A stretch of DNA of 64,000 nt from Osmia lignaria lignaria (lineage: Eukaryota; Arthropoda; Insecta; Hymenoptera; Megachilidae): assembly GCF_051020975.1 (NCBI RefSeq), contig NW_027478159.1:5038501-5102500 (forward strand), written 5' to 3'. Positions 35,601-48,786 of this stretch are shown one piece after another. The notes under the pieces are model-generated. The model was not told where the DNA came from, did not search any database, and saw nothing but the letters and a program-made list of their open reading frames with translations. Both the position numbers and the translations under genes were made by a program. Positions within the stretch are counted from its first letter, which is position 1; each line of letters opens with the position of its first letter.

Positions 35601-36873
35601 TCGAGATATATCAAGATATTTAAAAGTTCCGAAGCCGCACCAACATAATAGAGATACAGAAACACCGTGGCCCCTTTCTTTGAGATAACTCTGCACTAGT
35701 GCGAGCCGCAAATGCCACTTCCAGCTTAGCTGTGCAGAAGAAGAACAACAAGAAGAAGAAATATCTCGAAATATGTCCGTCAGGCCCCTTCCCTTGAGAT
35801 AAATATGCAAATATCTCGGAAACGAAGCGAGCTATGGCAAAATGTTAAGAGACCTTTTTTGTAGAGAATTAAGTTTCCTACTTTTTATCTTCTATGATAT
35901 TTTTTGATCAGATGCGTAGTTCTCGAGATATATCAAGATATTTAAAAGTTCCGAAGCCGCACCAACATAATAGAGATACAGAAACACCGTGGCCCCTCTC
36001 TTTGAGATAACTCTGCACTATTGCGAGCTGCAAATGCCACTTCCAGCTTAGCTGTGCAGAAGAAGAACAACAAGAAGAAGAAATATCTCGAAATATGTCC
36101 GTCAGGCCCCTTCCCTTGAGATAAATCTGCAAATATCTCGGAAACGAAGCGAGCTATGGCAAAATGTTAAGAGACCTTTTTTGTAGAGAATTAAGTTTCC
36201 TACTTTTTATGTTCTATGATATTTTTTGATCAGATGCGTAGTTCTCGAGATATATCAAGATATTTAAAAGTTCCGAAACCGCACCAACATAATAGAGATA
36301 CAGAAACACCGTGGCCCCTTTCTTTGAGATAACTCTGCACTATTGCGAGCTGTAAATGCCACTTCCAGCTTAGCTGTGCAGAAGAAGAACAACAAGAAGA
36401 AGAAATATCTCGAAATATGTCCGTCAGGCCCCTGCCCTTGAGATATATCTGCAAATATCTCGGAAACCAAGCGAGCTATGGCAAAATGTTAAGAGACCTT
36501 TTTTGTAGAGAATTATGTTTCCTACAATTTATGTTCTATGATATTTTTTGATCAGAAGCGTAGTTTTCGAGATATATCGAGAGATTTAAAAGTTACGAAG
36601 CCGCACCAACATAATAGAGATACAGAAACACCGTGGCCCCTTTCTTTGAGATAACTCTGCAATAGTGCGAGCCGCAAATGCCACTTCCAGCTTAGCTGTG
36701 CAGAAGAAGAACAACAAGAAGAAGAAATATTTCGAAATATGTCCGTCAGGCCCCTTCCCTTGAGATAAATCTGCAAATATCTCGGAAACGAAGCGAGCTA
36801 TGGCAAAATGTTAAGAGACCTTTTTTGTAGAGAATTAAGTTTCCTACAATTTATGTTCTATGATATTTTTTGA
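32688..36873 (+). repeat. Long HOR, copy 1 (13 monomers, 4186 bp)
   Basis: The unit order is: 32688 (AATACAGATACAG, CTTTCATTGAG), 33010 (TTGTGAGCTGTAAATG), 33332 (GTGAGAGCCGC), 33654 (GACGCGTAG), 33976 (GCAGAGG/CAGTTCC), 34298 (GCTGCACC, GGTACAG), 34620 (ACACGGTGG, AACAGC), 34942 (CACCTACAT), 35264 (GATACGTAG), 35586, 35908, 36230 (CCGAAACCGC), 36552 (GAGAGATTTAAAAGTTACG). This is the fullest version of the repeating order. Every later copy can be described as insertions or deletions of whole monomers relative to it. Confidence 0.9.
36839..36847 (+). other. Two-monomer deletion junction between HOR copies 1 and 2
   Basis: The A at 36838 (AATTAAG) follows the end of the 36552-type monomer as seen at 40371-40390. 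The A at 36848 (CTACAATTT) follows the flank of the GTGAGAGCCGC monomer as seen near 33301. The 9-bp overlap GTTTCCTAC is common to both parents. The missing segment is exactly 644 bp. Confidence 0.85.
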
Positions 36874-39800
36874 TCAGAAGCGTAGTTTTCGAGATATATC
36901 GAGATATTTAAAAGTTCCGAAGCCGCACCAACATAATAGAGATACAGAAACACCGTGGCCCCTTTCTTTGAGATAACTCTGCACTAGTGAGAGCCGCAAA
37001 TGCCACTTCCAGCTTAGCTGTGCAGAAGAAGAACTACAAGAAGAAGAAATATCTCGAAATATGTCCGTCAGGCCCCTTCCCTTGAGATATATCTGCAAAT
37101 ATCTCGGAAACGAAGCGAGCTATGGCAAAATGTTAAGAGACCGTTTTTGTAGAGAATTATGTTTCCTACTTTTTATGTTCTATGATATTTTTTGATCAGA
37201 CGCGTAGTTCTCGAGATATATCAAGATATTTAAAAGTTCCGAAGCCGCACCAACATAATAGAGATACAGAAACACCGTGGCCTCTTTCTTTGAGATAACT
37301 CTGCACTATTGCGAGCTGCAAATGCCACTTCCAGCTTAGCTGTGCAGAAGAAGAACAACAAGAAGAAGAAATATCTCGAAATATGTCCGTCAGGCCCCTT
37401 CCCTTGAGATATATCTGCAAATATCTCGGAAACGAAGCGAGCTATGGCAAAATGTTAAGAGACCTTTTTTGTAGAGAATTATGCTTCCTACAATTTATGT
37501 TCTATGATATTTTTTGATCAGAAGCGTAGTTTTCGAGATATATCGAGATATTTAAAAGTTCCGAAGCCGCACCAACATAATAGAGATACAGAAACACCGT
37601 GGCCCCTTTCTTTGAGATAACTCTGCACTATTGCGAGCTGCAAATGCCACTTCCAGCTTAGCTGTGAGAGGAAGAACAACAAGAAGAAGAAATATCTCGA
37701 AATATGTCCGTCAGGCCAGTTCCTTTGAGCTGAATCTGCAAATATCTCGGAAACGAAGCGATCTATGGCAAAATGTTAAGAGACCTTTTTTGTAGAGAAT
37801 TAAGTTTCCTACTTTTTATGTTCGATGATATTTTTTCATCAGATGCGTAGTTCTCGAGATATATCAAGATATTTAAAAGTTCCGAAGCTGCACCAACATA
37901 ATAGAGGTACAGAAACACCGTGGCCTCTTTCTTTGAGATAACTCTGCACTATTGCGAGCTGGAAATGCCACTTCCAGTTTAGCTGTGCAGAAGAAGAACA
38001 ACAAGAAGAAGAAATATCTCGAAATATGTCCGTTAGGCCCCTTCCCTTTAGATAAATCTGCAAATATCTCGGAAACGAAGCGAGCTATGGCAAAATGTTA
38101 AGAGACCTTTTTTGTAGAGAATTATGTTTCCTACAATTTATGTTCTATGATATTTTTTGATCAGAAGCGTAGTTTTCGAGATATATCGAGATATTTAAAA
38201 GTTCCGAAGCCGCACCAACATAATAGAGATACAGAAACACGGTGGCCCCTTTCTTTGAGATAACTCTGCACTAGTGCGAGCCGCAAATGCCACTTCCAGC
38301 TTAGCTGTGCAGAAGAAGAACAGCAAGAAGAAGAAATATCTCGAAATATGTCCGTCAGGCCCCTTCCCTTGAGATAAATATGCAAATATCTCGGAAACGA
38401 AGCGAGCTATGGCAAAATGTTAAGAGACCTTTTTTGTAGAGAATTAAGTTTCCTACTTTTTATGTTCTATGACATTTTTTGATCAGATGCGTAGTTCTCG
38501 AGATATATCAAGATATTTAAAAGTTCCGAAGCCGCACCTACATAATAGAGATACAGAAACACCGTGGCCCCTTTCTTTAAGATAACTCTGCACTATTGCG
38601 AGCTGCAAATGCCACTTCCAGCTTAGCTGTGCAGAGGAAGAACAACAAGAAGAAGAAATATCTCGAAATATGTCCGTCAGGCCAGTTCCTTGGAGCTGAA
38701 TCTGCAAATATCTCGGAAACGAAGAGAGCTATGGCAAAATGTTAAGAGACCTTTTTTGTAGAGAATTAAGTTTCCTACTTTTTATGTTCGATGATATTTT
38801 TTGATCAGATACGTAGTTCTCGAGATATATCAAGATATTTAAAAGTTCCGAAGCTGCACCAACATAATAGAGGTACAGAAACACCGTGGCCTCTTTCTTT
38901 GAGATAACTCTGCACTATTGCGAGCTGGAAATGCCACTTCCAGTTTAGCTGTGCAGAAGAAGAACAACAAGAAGAAGAAATATCTCGAAATATGTCCGTC
39001 AGGCCCCTTCCCTTGAGATAAATCTGCAAATATCTCGGAAACGAAGAGAGCTATGGCAAAATGTTAAGAGACCTTTTTTGTAGAGAATTAAGTTTCCTAC
39101 TTTTCATGTTCTATGATATTTTTTGATCAGATGCGTAGTTCTCGAGATATATCAAGATATTTAAAAGTTCCGAAGCCGCACCAACATAATAGAGATACAG
39201 AAACACCGTGGCCCCTTTCTTTGAGATAACTCTGCACTAGTGCGAGCCGCAAATGCCACTTCCAGCTTAGCTGTGCAGAAGAAGAACAACAAGAAGAAGA
39301 AATATCTCGAAATATGTCCGTCAGGCCCCTTCCCTTGAGATAAATATGCAAATATCTCGGAAACGAAGCGAGCTATGGCAAAATGTTAAGAGACCTTTTT
39401 TGTAGAGAATTAAGTTTCCTACTTTTTATCTTCTATGATATTTTTTGATCAGATGCGTAGTTCTCGAGATATATCAAGATATTTAAAAGTTCCGAAGCCG
39501 CACCAACATAATAGAGATACAGAAACACCGTGGCCCCTCTCTTTGAGATAACTCTGCACTATTGCGAGCTGCAAATGCCACTTCCAGCTTAGCTGTGCAG
39601 AAGAAGAACAACAAGAAGAAGAAATATCTCGAAATATGTCCGTCAGGCCCCTTCCCTTGAGATAAATCTGCAAATATCTCGGAAACGAAGCGAGCTATGG
39701 CAAAATGTTAAGAGACCTTTTTTGTAGAGAATTAAGTTTCCTACTTTTTATGTTCTATGATATTTTTTGATCAGATGCGTAGTTCTCGAGATATATCAAG

Positions 39801-40414
39801 ATATTTAAAAGTTCCGAAACCGCACCAACATAATAGAGATACAGAAACACCGTGGCCCCTTTCTTTGAGATAACTCTGCACTATTGCGAGCTGTAAATGC
39901 CACTTCCAGCTTAGCTGTGCAGAAGAAGAACAACAAGAAGAAGAAATATCTCGAAATATGTCCGTCAGGCCCCTGCCCTTGAGATATATCTGCAAATATC
40001 TCGGAAACCAAGCGAGCTATGGCAAAATGTTAAGAGACCTTTTTTGTAGAGAATTATGTTTCCTACAATTTATGTTCTATGATATTTTTTGATCAGAAGC
40101 GTAGTTTTCGAGATATATCGAGAGATTTAAAAGTTACGAAGCCGCACCAACATAATAGAGATACAGAAACACCGTGGCCCCTTTCTTTGAGATAACTCTG
40201 CAATAGTGCGAGCCGCAAATGCCACTTCCAGCTTAGCTGTGCAGAAGAAGAACAACAAGAAGAAGAAATATTTCGAAATATGTCCGTCAGGCCCCTTCCC
40301 TTGAGATAAATCTGCAAATATCTCGGAAACGAAGCGAGCTATGGCAAAATGTTAAGAGACCTTTTTTGTAGAGAATTAAGTTTCCTACTTTTTATGTTCT
40401 ATGATATTTTTTGA
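36874..40414 (+). repeat. Long HOR, copy 2 (11 monomers, 3541 bp)
   Basis: This has the same order as copy 1 but lacks the first two monomers, so the 36552-type unit is followed directly by the GTGAGAGCCGC unit. Unit 37518 has a 1-bp deletion, which explains 3541 instead of 3542 bp. From 37839 to 40092 it matches 34298-36551 with few differences, such as CATGTTCTATG near 39109 where copy 1 has CATGTTTTATG. Confidence 0.9.
37661..37672 (+). repeat. Single-base deletion in unit 37518
   Basis: The sequence reads GCTGTGAGAGG where sister units (for example 41703) read GCTGTGCAGAGG, so one C is lost between 37666 and 37667. The following units are shifted by 1 bp. The change is private to this copy. 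Confidence 0.9.
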
Positions 40415-42749
40415 TCAGATGCGTAGTTCTCGAGATATATCAAGATATTTAAAAGTTCCGAAGCCGCACCAACATAATACAGATACAGAAACACCGTGGC
40501 CCCTTTCATTGAGATAACTCTGCACTATTGCGAGCTGGAAATGCCACTTCCAGCTTAGCTGTGCAGAAGAAGAACAACAAGAAGAAGAAATATCTCGAAA
40601 TATGTCCGTCAGGCCCCTTCCCTTGAGATAAATCTGCAAATATCTCGGAAACGAAGCGAGCTATGGCAAAATGTTAAGAGACCTTTTTTGTAGAGAATTA
40701 AGTTTCCTACTTTTCATGTTCTATGATATTTTTTGATCAGATGCGTAGTTCTCGAGATATATCAAGATATTTAAAAGTTCCGAAGCCGCACCAACATAAT
40801 AGAGATACAGAAACACCGTGGCCCCTTTCTTTGAGATAACTCTGCACTATTGTGAGCTGTAAATGCCACTTCCAGCTTAGCTGTGCAGAAGAAGAACAAC
40901 AAGAAGAAGAAATATCTCGAAATATGTCCGTCAGGCCCCTTCCCTTGAGATATATCTGCAAATATCTCGGAAACGAAGCGAGCTATGGCAAAATGTTAAG
41001 AGACCTTTTTTGTAGAGAATTATGTTTCCTACAATTTATGTTCTATGATATTTTTTGATCAGAAGCGTAGTTTTCGAGATATATCGAGATATTTAAAAGT
41101 TCCGAAGCCGCACCAACATAATAGAGATACAGAAACACCGTGGCCCCTTTCTTTGAGATAACTCTGCACTAGTGAGAGCCGCAAATGCCACTTCCAGCTT
41201 AGCTGTGCAGAAGAAGAACAACAAGAAGAAGAAATATCTCGAAATATGTCCGTCAGGCCCCTTCCCTTGAGATATATCTGCAAATATCTCGGAAACGAAG
41301 CGAGCTATGGCAAAATGTTAAGAGACCGTTTTTGTAGAGAATTATGTTTCCTACTTTTTATGTTCTATGATATTTTTTGATCAGACGCGTAGTTCTCGAG
41401 ATATATCAAGATATTTAAAAGTTCCGAAGCCGCACCAACATAATAGAGATACAGAAACACCGTGGCCTCTTTCTTTGAGATAACTCTGCACTATTGCGAG
41501 CTGCAAATGCCACTTCCAGCTTAGCTGTGCAGAAGAAGAACAACAAGAAGAAGAAATATCTCGAAATATGTCCGTCAGGCCCCTTCCCTTGAGATATATC
41601 TGCAAATATCTCGGAAACGAAGCGAGCTATGGCAAAATGTTAAGAGACCTTTTTTGTAGAGAATTATGCTTCCTACAATTTATGTTCTATGATATTTTTT
41701 GATCAGAAGCGTAGTTTTCGAGATATATCGAGATATTTAAAAGTTCCGAAGCCGCACCAACATAATAGAGATACAGAAACACCGTGGCCCCTTTCTTTGA
41801 GATAACTCTGCACTATTGCGAGCTGCAAATGCCACTTCCAGCTTAGCTGTGCAGAGGAAGAACAACAAGAAGAAGAAATATCTCGAAATATGTCCGTCAG
41901 GCCAGTTCCTTTGAGCTGAATCTGCAAATATCTCGGAAACGAAGCGATCTATGGCAAAATGTTAAGAGACCTTTTTTGTAGAGAATTAAGTTTCCTACTT
42001 TTTATGTTCGATGATATTTTTTGATCAGATGCGTAGTTCTCGAGATATATCAAGATATTTAAAAGTTCCGAAGCTGCACCAACATAATAGAGGTACAGAA
42101 ACACCGTGGCCTCTTTCTTTGAGATAACTCTGCACTATTGCGAGCTGGAAATGCCACTTCCAGTTTAGCTGTGCAGAAGAAGAACAACAAGAAGAAGAAA
42201 TATCTCGAAATATGTCCGTTAGGCCCCTTCCCTTTAGATAAATCTGCAAATATCTCGGAAACGAAGCGAGCTATGGCAAAATGTTAAGAGACCTTTTTTG
42301 TAGAGAATTATGTTTCCTACAATTTATGTTCTATGATATTTTTTGATCAGAAGCGTAGTTTTCGAGATATATCGAGATATTTAAAAGTTCCGAAGCCGCA
42401 CCAACATAATAGAGATACAGAAACACGGTGGCCCCTTTCTTTGAGATAACTCTGCACTAGTGCGAGCCGCAAATGCCACTTCCAGCTTAGCTGTGCAGAA
42501 GAAGAACAGCAAGAAGAAGAAATATCTCGAAATATGTCCGTCAGGCCCCTTCCCTTGAGATAAATATGCAAATATCTCGGAAACGAAGCGAGCTATGGCA
42601 AAATGTTAAGAGACCTTTTTTGTAGAGAATTAAGTTTCCTACTTTTTATGTTCTATGACATTTTTTGATCAGATGCGTAGTTCTCGAGATATATCAAGAT
42701 ATTTAAAAGTTCCGAAGCCGCACCTACATAATAGAGATACAGAAACACC

Positions 42750-42764
42750 GTGGCCCCTTTCTTT
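42750..42764 (+). other. Chimera junction in the extra monomer 42669
   Basis: The left part has GACATTTTTTG and CACCTACAT from the 34942-type unit, and ACACCGTGG up to 42749. The right part has CTTTGAG (G at 42765 where the 34942-type has A), GCGAGCCGC and AACAGC from the 34620-type unit. The extra pair of monomers therefore arose by misaligned exchange between neighbours. Confidence 0.75.
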
Positions 42765-44402
42765 GAGATAACTCTGCACTAGTGCGAGCCGCAAATGCCA
42801 CTTCCAGCTTAGCTGTGCAGAAGAAGAACAGCAAGAAGAAGAAATATCTCGAAATATGTCCGTCAGGCCCCTTCCCTTGAGATAAATATGCAAATATCTC
42901 GGAAACGAAGCGAGCTATGGCAAAATGTTAAGAGACCTTTTTTGTAGAGAATTAAGTTTCCTACTTTTTATGTTCTATGATATTTTATGATCAGATGCGT
43001 AGTTCTCGAGATATATCAAGATATTTAAAAGTTCCGAAGCTGCACCAACATAATAGAGGTACAGAAACACCGTGGCCTCTTTCTTTGAGATAACTCTGCA
43101 CTATTGCGAGCTGGAAATGCCACTTCCAGTTTAGCTGTGCAGAAGAAGAACAACAAGAAGAAGAAATATCTCGAAATATGTCCGTCAGGCCCCTTCCCTT
43201 GAGATAAATCTGCAAATATCTCGGAAACGAAGAGAGCTATGGCAAAATGTTAAGAGACCTTTTTTGTAGAGAATTAAGTTTCCTACTTTTTATGTTCTAT
43301 GATATTTTTTGATCAGATGCGTAGTTCTCGAGATATATCAAGATATTTAAAAGTTCCGAAGCCGCACCTACATAATAGAGATACAGAAACACCGTGGCCC
43401 CTTTCTTTAAGATAACTCTGCACTATTGCGAGCTGCAAATGCCACTTCCAGCTTAGCTGTGCAGAGGAAGAACAACAAGAAGAAGAAATATCTCGAAATA
43501 TGTCCGTCAGGCCAGTTCCTTGGAGCTGAATCTGCAAATATCTCGGAAACGAAGAGAGCTATGGCAAAATGTTAAGAGACCTTTTTTGTAGAGAATTAAG
43601 TTTCCTACTTTTTATGTTCGATGATATTTTTTGATCAGATACGTAGTTCTCGAGATATATCAAGATATTTAAAAGTTCCGAAGCTGCACCAACATAATAG
43701 AGGTACAGAAACACCGTGGCCTCTTTCTTTGAGATAACTCTGCACTATTGCGAGCTGGAAATGCCACTTCCAGTTTAGCTGTGCAGAAGAAGAACAACAA
43801 GAAGAAGAAATATCTCGAAATATGTCCGTCAGGCCCCTTCCCTTGAGATAAATCTGCAAATATCTCGGAAACGAAGAGAGCTATGGCAAAATGTTAAGAG
43901 ACCTTTTTTGTAGAGAATTAAGTTTCCTACTTTTCATGTTCTATGATATTTTTTGATCAGATGCGTAGTTCTCGAGATATATCAAGATATTTAAAAGTTC
44001 CGAAGCCGCACCAACATAATAGAGATACAGAAACACCGTGGCCCCTTTCTTTGAGATAACTCTGCACTAGTGCGAGCCGCAAATGCCACTTCCAGCTTAG
44101 CTGTGCAGAAGAAGAACAACAAGAAGAAGAAATATCTCGAAATATGTCCGTCAGGCCCCTTCCCTTGAGATAAATATGCAAATATCTCGGAAACGAAGCG
44201 AGCTATGGCAAAATGTTAAGAGACCTTTTTTGTAGAGAATTAAGTTTCCTACTTTTTATCTTCTATGATATTTTTTGATCAGATGCGTAGTTCTCGAGAT
44301 ATATCAAGATATTTAAAAGTTCCGAAGCCGCACCAACATAATAGAGATACAGAAACACCGTGGCCCCTCTCTTTGAGATAACTCTGCACTATTGCGAGCT
44401 GC

Positions 44403-44482
44403 AAATGCCACTTCCAGCTTAGCTGTGCAGAAGAAGAACAACAAGAAGAAGAAATATCTCGAAATATGTCCGTCAGGCCCCT
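44403..44482 (+). other. Chimera junction in unit 44279
   Basis: The left part (TATCTTCTATGAT, CCCTCTCTTTGAG, GCTGCAAATG up to 44402) follows the 35908/39449-type monomer. The right part (CCCCTGCCC with G at 44483, GATATATC, AACCAAGC) follows the 36230/39771-type. One monomer is lost. The junction cannot be placed more finely because the parents are identical in between. Confidence 0.85.
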
Positions 44483-44922
44483 GCCCTTGAGATATATCTG
44501 CAAATATCTCGGAAACCAAGCGAGCTATGGCAAAATGTTAAGAGACCTTTTTTGTAGAGAATTATGTTTCCTACAATTTATGTTCTATGATATTTTTTGA
44601 TCAGAAGCGTAGTTTTCGAGATATATCGAGAGATTTAAAAGTTACGAAGCCGCACCAACATAATAGAGATACAGAAACACCGTGGCCCCTTTCTTTGAGA
44701 TAACTCTGCAATAGTGCGAGCCGCAAATGCCACTTCCAGCTTAGCTGTGCAGAAGACGAACAACAAGAAGAAGAAATATTTCGAAATATGTCCGTCAGGC
44801 CCCTTCCCTTGAGATAAATCTGCAAATATCTCGGAAACGAAGCGAGCTATGGCAAAATGTTAAGAGACCTTTTTTGTAGAGAATTAAGTTTCCTACTTTT
44901 TATGTTCTATGATATTTTTTGA

Positions 44923-47900
44923 TCAGATGCGTAGTTCTCGAGATATATCAAGATATTTAAAAGTTCCGAAGCCGCACCAACATAATACAGATACAGAAAC
45001 ACCGTGGCCCCTTTCATTGAGATAACTCTGCACTATTGCGAGCTGGAAATGCCACTTCCAGCTTAGCTGTGCAGAAGAAGAACAACAAGAAGAAGAAATA
45101 TCTCGAAATATGTCCGTCAGGCCACTTCCCTTGAGATAAATCTGCAAATATCTCGGAAACGAAGCGAGCTATGGCAAAATGTTAAGAGACCTTTTTTGTA
45201 GAGAATTAGGTTTCCTACTTTTTATGTTCGATGATATTTTTTGATCAGATGCGTAGTTCTCGAGATATATCAAGATATTTAAAAGTTCCGAAGCTGCACC
45301 AACATAATAGAGGTACAGAAACACCGTGGCCTCTTTCTTTGAGATAACTCTGCACTATTGCGAGCTGCAAATGCCGCTTCGAGCTTAGCTGTGCAGAAGA
45401 AGAACAACAAGAAGAAGAAATATCTCGAAATATGTCCGTTAGGCCCCTTCCCTTGAGATAAATCTGCAAATATCTCGGAAACGAAGCGAGCTATGGCAAA
45501 ATGTTAAGAGACCTTTTTTGTAGAGAATTAAGTTTCCTACTTTTTATGTTCTATGATATTTTTTGATCAGAAGCGTAGTTTTCGAGATATATCGAGATAT
45601 TTAAAAGTTCCGAAGCCGCACCGACATAATAGAGATACAGAAACACCGTGGCCCCTTTCTTTGAGATAACTCTGCACTATTGCGAGCTGCAAATGCCACT
45701 TCCAGCTTAGCTGTGCAGAAGAAGAACAACAAGAAGAAGAAATATCTCGAAATATGTCCGTCAGGCCCCTTCCCTTGAGATAAATCTGCAAATATCTCGG
45801 AAACGAAGCGAGCTATGGCAAAATGTTTAGAGACCTTTCTTGTAGAGAATTAAGTTTCCTACTTTTCATGTTCTATGATATTTTTTGATCAGATGCGTAG
45901 TTCTCGAGATATATCAAGATATTTAAAAGTTCCGAAGCCGCACCAACATAATAGAGATACAGAAACACCGTGGCCCCTTTCTTTGAGATAACTCTGCACT
46001 ATTGTGAGCTGTAAATGCCACTTCCAGCTTAGCTGTGCAGAAGAAGAACAACAAGAAGAAGAAATATCTCGAAATATGTCCGTCAGGCCCCTTCCCTTGA
46101 GATATATCTGCAAATATCTCGGAAACGAAGCGAGCTATGGCAAAATGTTAAGAGACCTTTTTTGTAGAGAATTATGCTTCCTACAATTTATGTTCTATGA
46201 TATTTTTTGATCAGAAGCGTAGTTTTCGAGATATATCGAGATATTTAAAAGTTCCGAAGCCGCACCAACATAATAGAGATACAGAAACACCGTGGCCCCT
46301 TTCTTTGAGATAACTCTGCACTATTGCGAGCTGCAAATGCCACTTCCAGCTTAGCTGTGCAGAGGAAGAACAACAAGAAGAAGAAATATCTCGAAATATG
46401 TCCGTCAGGCCAGTTCCTTTGAGCTGAATCTGCAAATATCTCGGAAACGAAGCGATCTATGGCAAAATGTTAAGAGACCTTTTTTGTAGAGAATTAAGTT
46501 TCCTACTTTTTATGTTCGATGATATTTTTTGATCAGATGCGTAGTTCTCGAGATATATCAAGATATTTAAAAGTTCCGAAGCTGCACCAACATAATAGAG
46601 GTACAGAAACACCGTGGCCTCTTTCTTTGAGATAACTCTGCACTATTGCGAGCTGGAAATGCCACTTCCAGTTTAGCTGTGCAGAAGAAGAACAACAAGA
46701 AGAAGAAATATCTCGAAATATGTCCGTTAGGCCCCTTCCCTTTAGATAAATCTGCAAATATCTCGGAAACGAAGCGAGCTATGGCAAAATGTTAAGAGAC
46801 CTTTTTTGTAGAGAATTATGTTTCCTACAATTTATGTTCTATGATATTTTTTGATCAGAAGCGTAGTTTTCGAGATATATCGAGATATTTAAAAGTTCCG
46901 AAGCCGCACCAACATAATAGAGATACAGAAACACGGTGGCCCCTTTCTTTGAGATAACTCTGCACTAGTGCGAGCCGCAAATGCCACTTCCAGCTTAGCT
47001 GTGCAGAAGAAGAACAGCAAGAAGAAGAAATATCTCGAAATATGTCCGTCAGGCCCCTTCCCTTGAGATAAATATGCAAATATCTCGGAAACGAAGCGAG
47101 CTATGGCAAAATGTTAAGAGACCTTTTTTGTAGAGAATTAAGTTTCCTACTTTTTATGTTCTATGACATTTTTTGATCAGATGCGTAGTTCTCGAGATAT
47201 ATCAAGATATTTAAAAGTTCCGAAGCCGCACCTACATAATAGAGATACAGAAACACCGTGGCCCCTTTCTTTAAGATAACTCTGCACTATTGCGAGCTGC
47301 AAATGCCACTTCCAGCTTAGCTGTGCAGAGGAAGAACAACAAGAAGAAGAAATATCTCGAAATATGTCCGTCAGGCCAGTTCCTTGGAGCTGAATCTGCA
47401 AATATCTCGGAAACGAAGAGAGCTATGGCAAAATGTTAAGAGACCTTTTTTGTAGAGAATTAAGTTTCCTACTTTTTATGTTCGATGATATTTTTTGATC
47501 AGATACGTAGTTCTCGAGATATATCAAGATATTTAAAAGTTCCGAAGCTGCACCAACATAATAGAGGTACAGAAACACCGTGGCCTCTTTCTTTGAGATA
47601 ACTCTGCACTATTGCGAGCTGGAAATGCCACTTCCAGTTTAGCTGTGCAGAAGAAGAACAACAAGAAGAAGAAATATCTCGAAATATGTCCGTCAGGCCC
47701 CTTCCCTTGAGATAAATCTGCAAATATCTCGGAAACGAAGAGAGCTATGGCAAAATGTTAAGAGACCTTTTTTGTAGAGAATTAAGTTTCCTACTTTTCA
47801 TGTTCTATGATATTTTTTGATCAGATGCGTAGTTCTCGAGATATATCAAGATATTTAAAAGTTCCGAAGCCGCACCAACATAATAGAGATACAGAAACAC

Positions 47901-48786
47901 CGTGGCCCCTTTCTTTGAGATAACTCTGCACTAGTGCGAGCCGCAAATGCCACTTCCAGCTTAGCTGTGCAGAAGAAGAACAACAAGAAGAAGAAATATC
48001 TCGAAATATGTCCGTCAGGCCCCTTCCCTTGAGATAAATATGCAAATATCTCGGAAACGAAGCGAGCTATGGCAAAATGTTAAGAGACCTTTTTTGTAGA
48101 GAATTAAGTTTCCTACTTTTTATCTTCTATGATATTTTTTGATCAGATGCGTAGTTCTCGAGATATATCAAGATATTTAAAAGTTCCGAAGCCGCACCAA
48201 CATAATAGAGATACAGAAACACCGTGGCCCCTCTCTTTGAGATAACTCTGCACTATTGCGAGCTGCAAATGCCACTTCCAGCTTAGCTGTGCAGAAGAAG
48301 AACAACAAGAAGAAGAAATATCTCGAAATATGTCCGTCAGGCCCCTGCCCTTGAGATATATCTGCAAATATCTCGGAAACCAAGCGAGCTATGGCAAAAT
48401 GTTAAGAGACCTTTTTTGTAGAGAATTATGTTTCCTACAATTTATGTTCTATGATATTTTTTGATCAGAAGCGTAGTTTTCGAGATATATCGAGAGATTT
48501 AAAAGTTACGAAGCCGCACCAACATAATAGAGATACAGAAACACCGTGGCCCCTTTCTTTGAGATAACTCTGCAATAGTGCGAGCCGCAAATGCCACTTC
48601 CAGCTTAGCTGTGCAGAAGACGAACAACAAGAAGAAGAAATATTTCGAAATATGTCCGTCAGGCCCCTTCCCTTGAGATAAATCTGCAAATATCTCGGAA
48701 ACGAAGCGAGCTATGGCAAAATGTTAAGAGACCTTTTTTGTAGAGAATTAAGTTTCCTACTTTTTATGTTCTATGATATTTTTTGA
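44923..48786 (+). repeat. Long HOR, copy 4 (12 monomers, 3864 bp)
   Basis: Two monomers absent from copies 1-3 (45245 with CGCTTCGAGC, 45567 with CACCGACATAATAG) sit after the first unit. The GTGAGAGCCGC and GACGCGTAG monomers are missing between 45889 and 46211. The chimera of copy 3 is inherited at 48143. The segment 47177 to about 49730 repeats 43313 to about 45866 at +3864 bp with near-perfect identity. Confidence 0.9.
48267..48346 (+). other. Inherited copy of the 44279 chimera junction
   Basis: Unit 48143 has the same left and right diagnostics as 44279, exactly 3864 bp downstream. The chimera therefore formed once and was then copied as part of the HOR. Confidence 0.85.

Larger units (their letters stand above)
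40415..44922 (+). repeat. Long HOR, copy 3 (14 monomers, 4508 bp)
   Basis: The first seven units match copy 1 in order; 40415-41702 repeats 32688-33975 at +7727 bp. Two extra monomers (42669 and 42991) follow the ACACGGTGG unit. The two units 35908 and 36230 of copy 1 are fused here into a single chimera (44279). The net is 13 + 2 - 1 = 14. The last unit has a private AGAAGACGAAC, shared only with copy 4. Confidence 0.9.

Noticed and set aside
37820..37840. Hammerhead ribozyme core (CTGATGA on the minus strand) as in some satellite RNAs
   Set aside because: The motif exists only in one unit through a G to C change in TGATCA (TCATCAG). All other units read CTGATCA, and no partner GAAA with the required stems was found.
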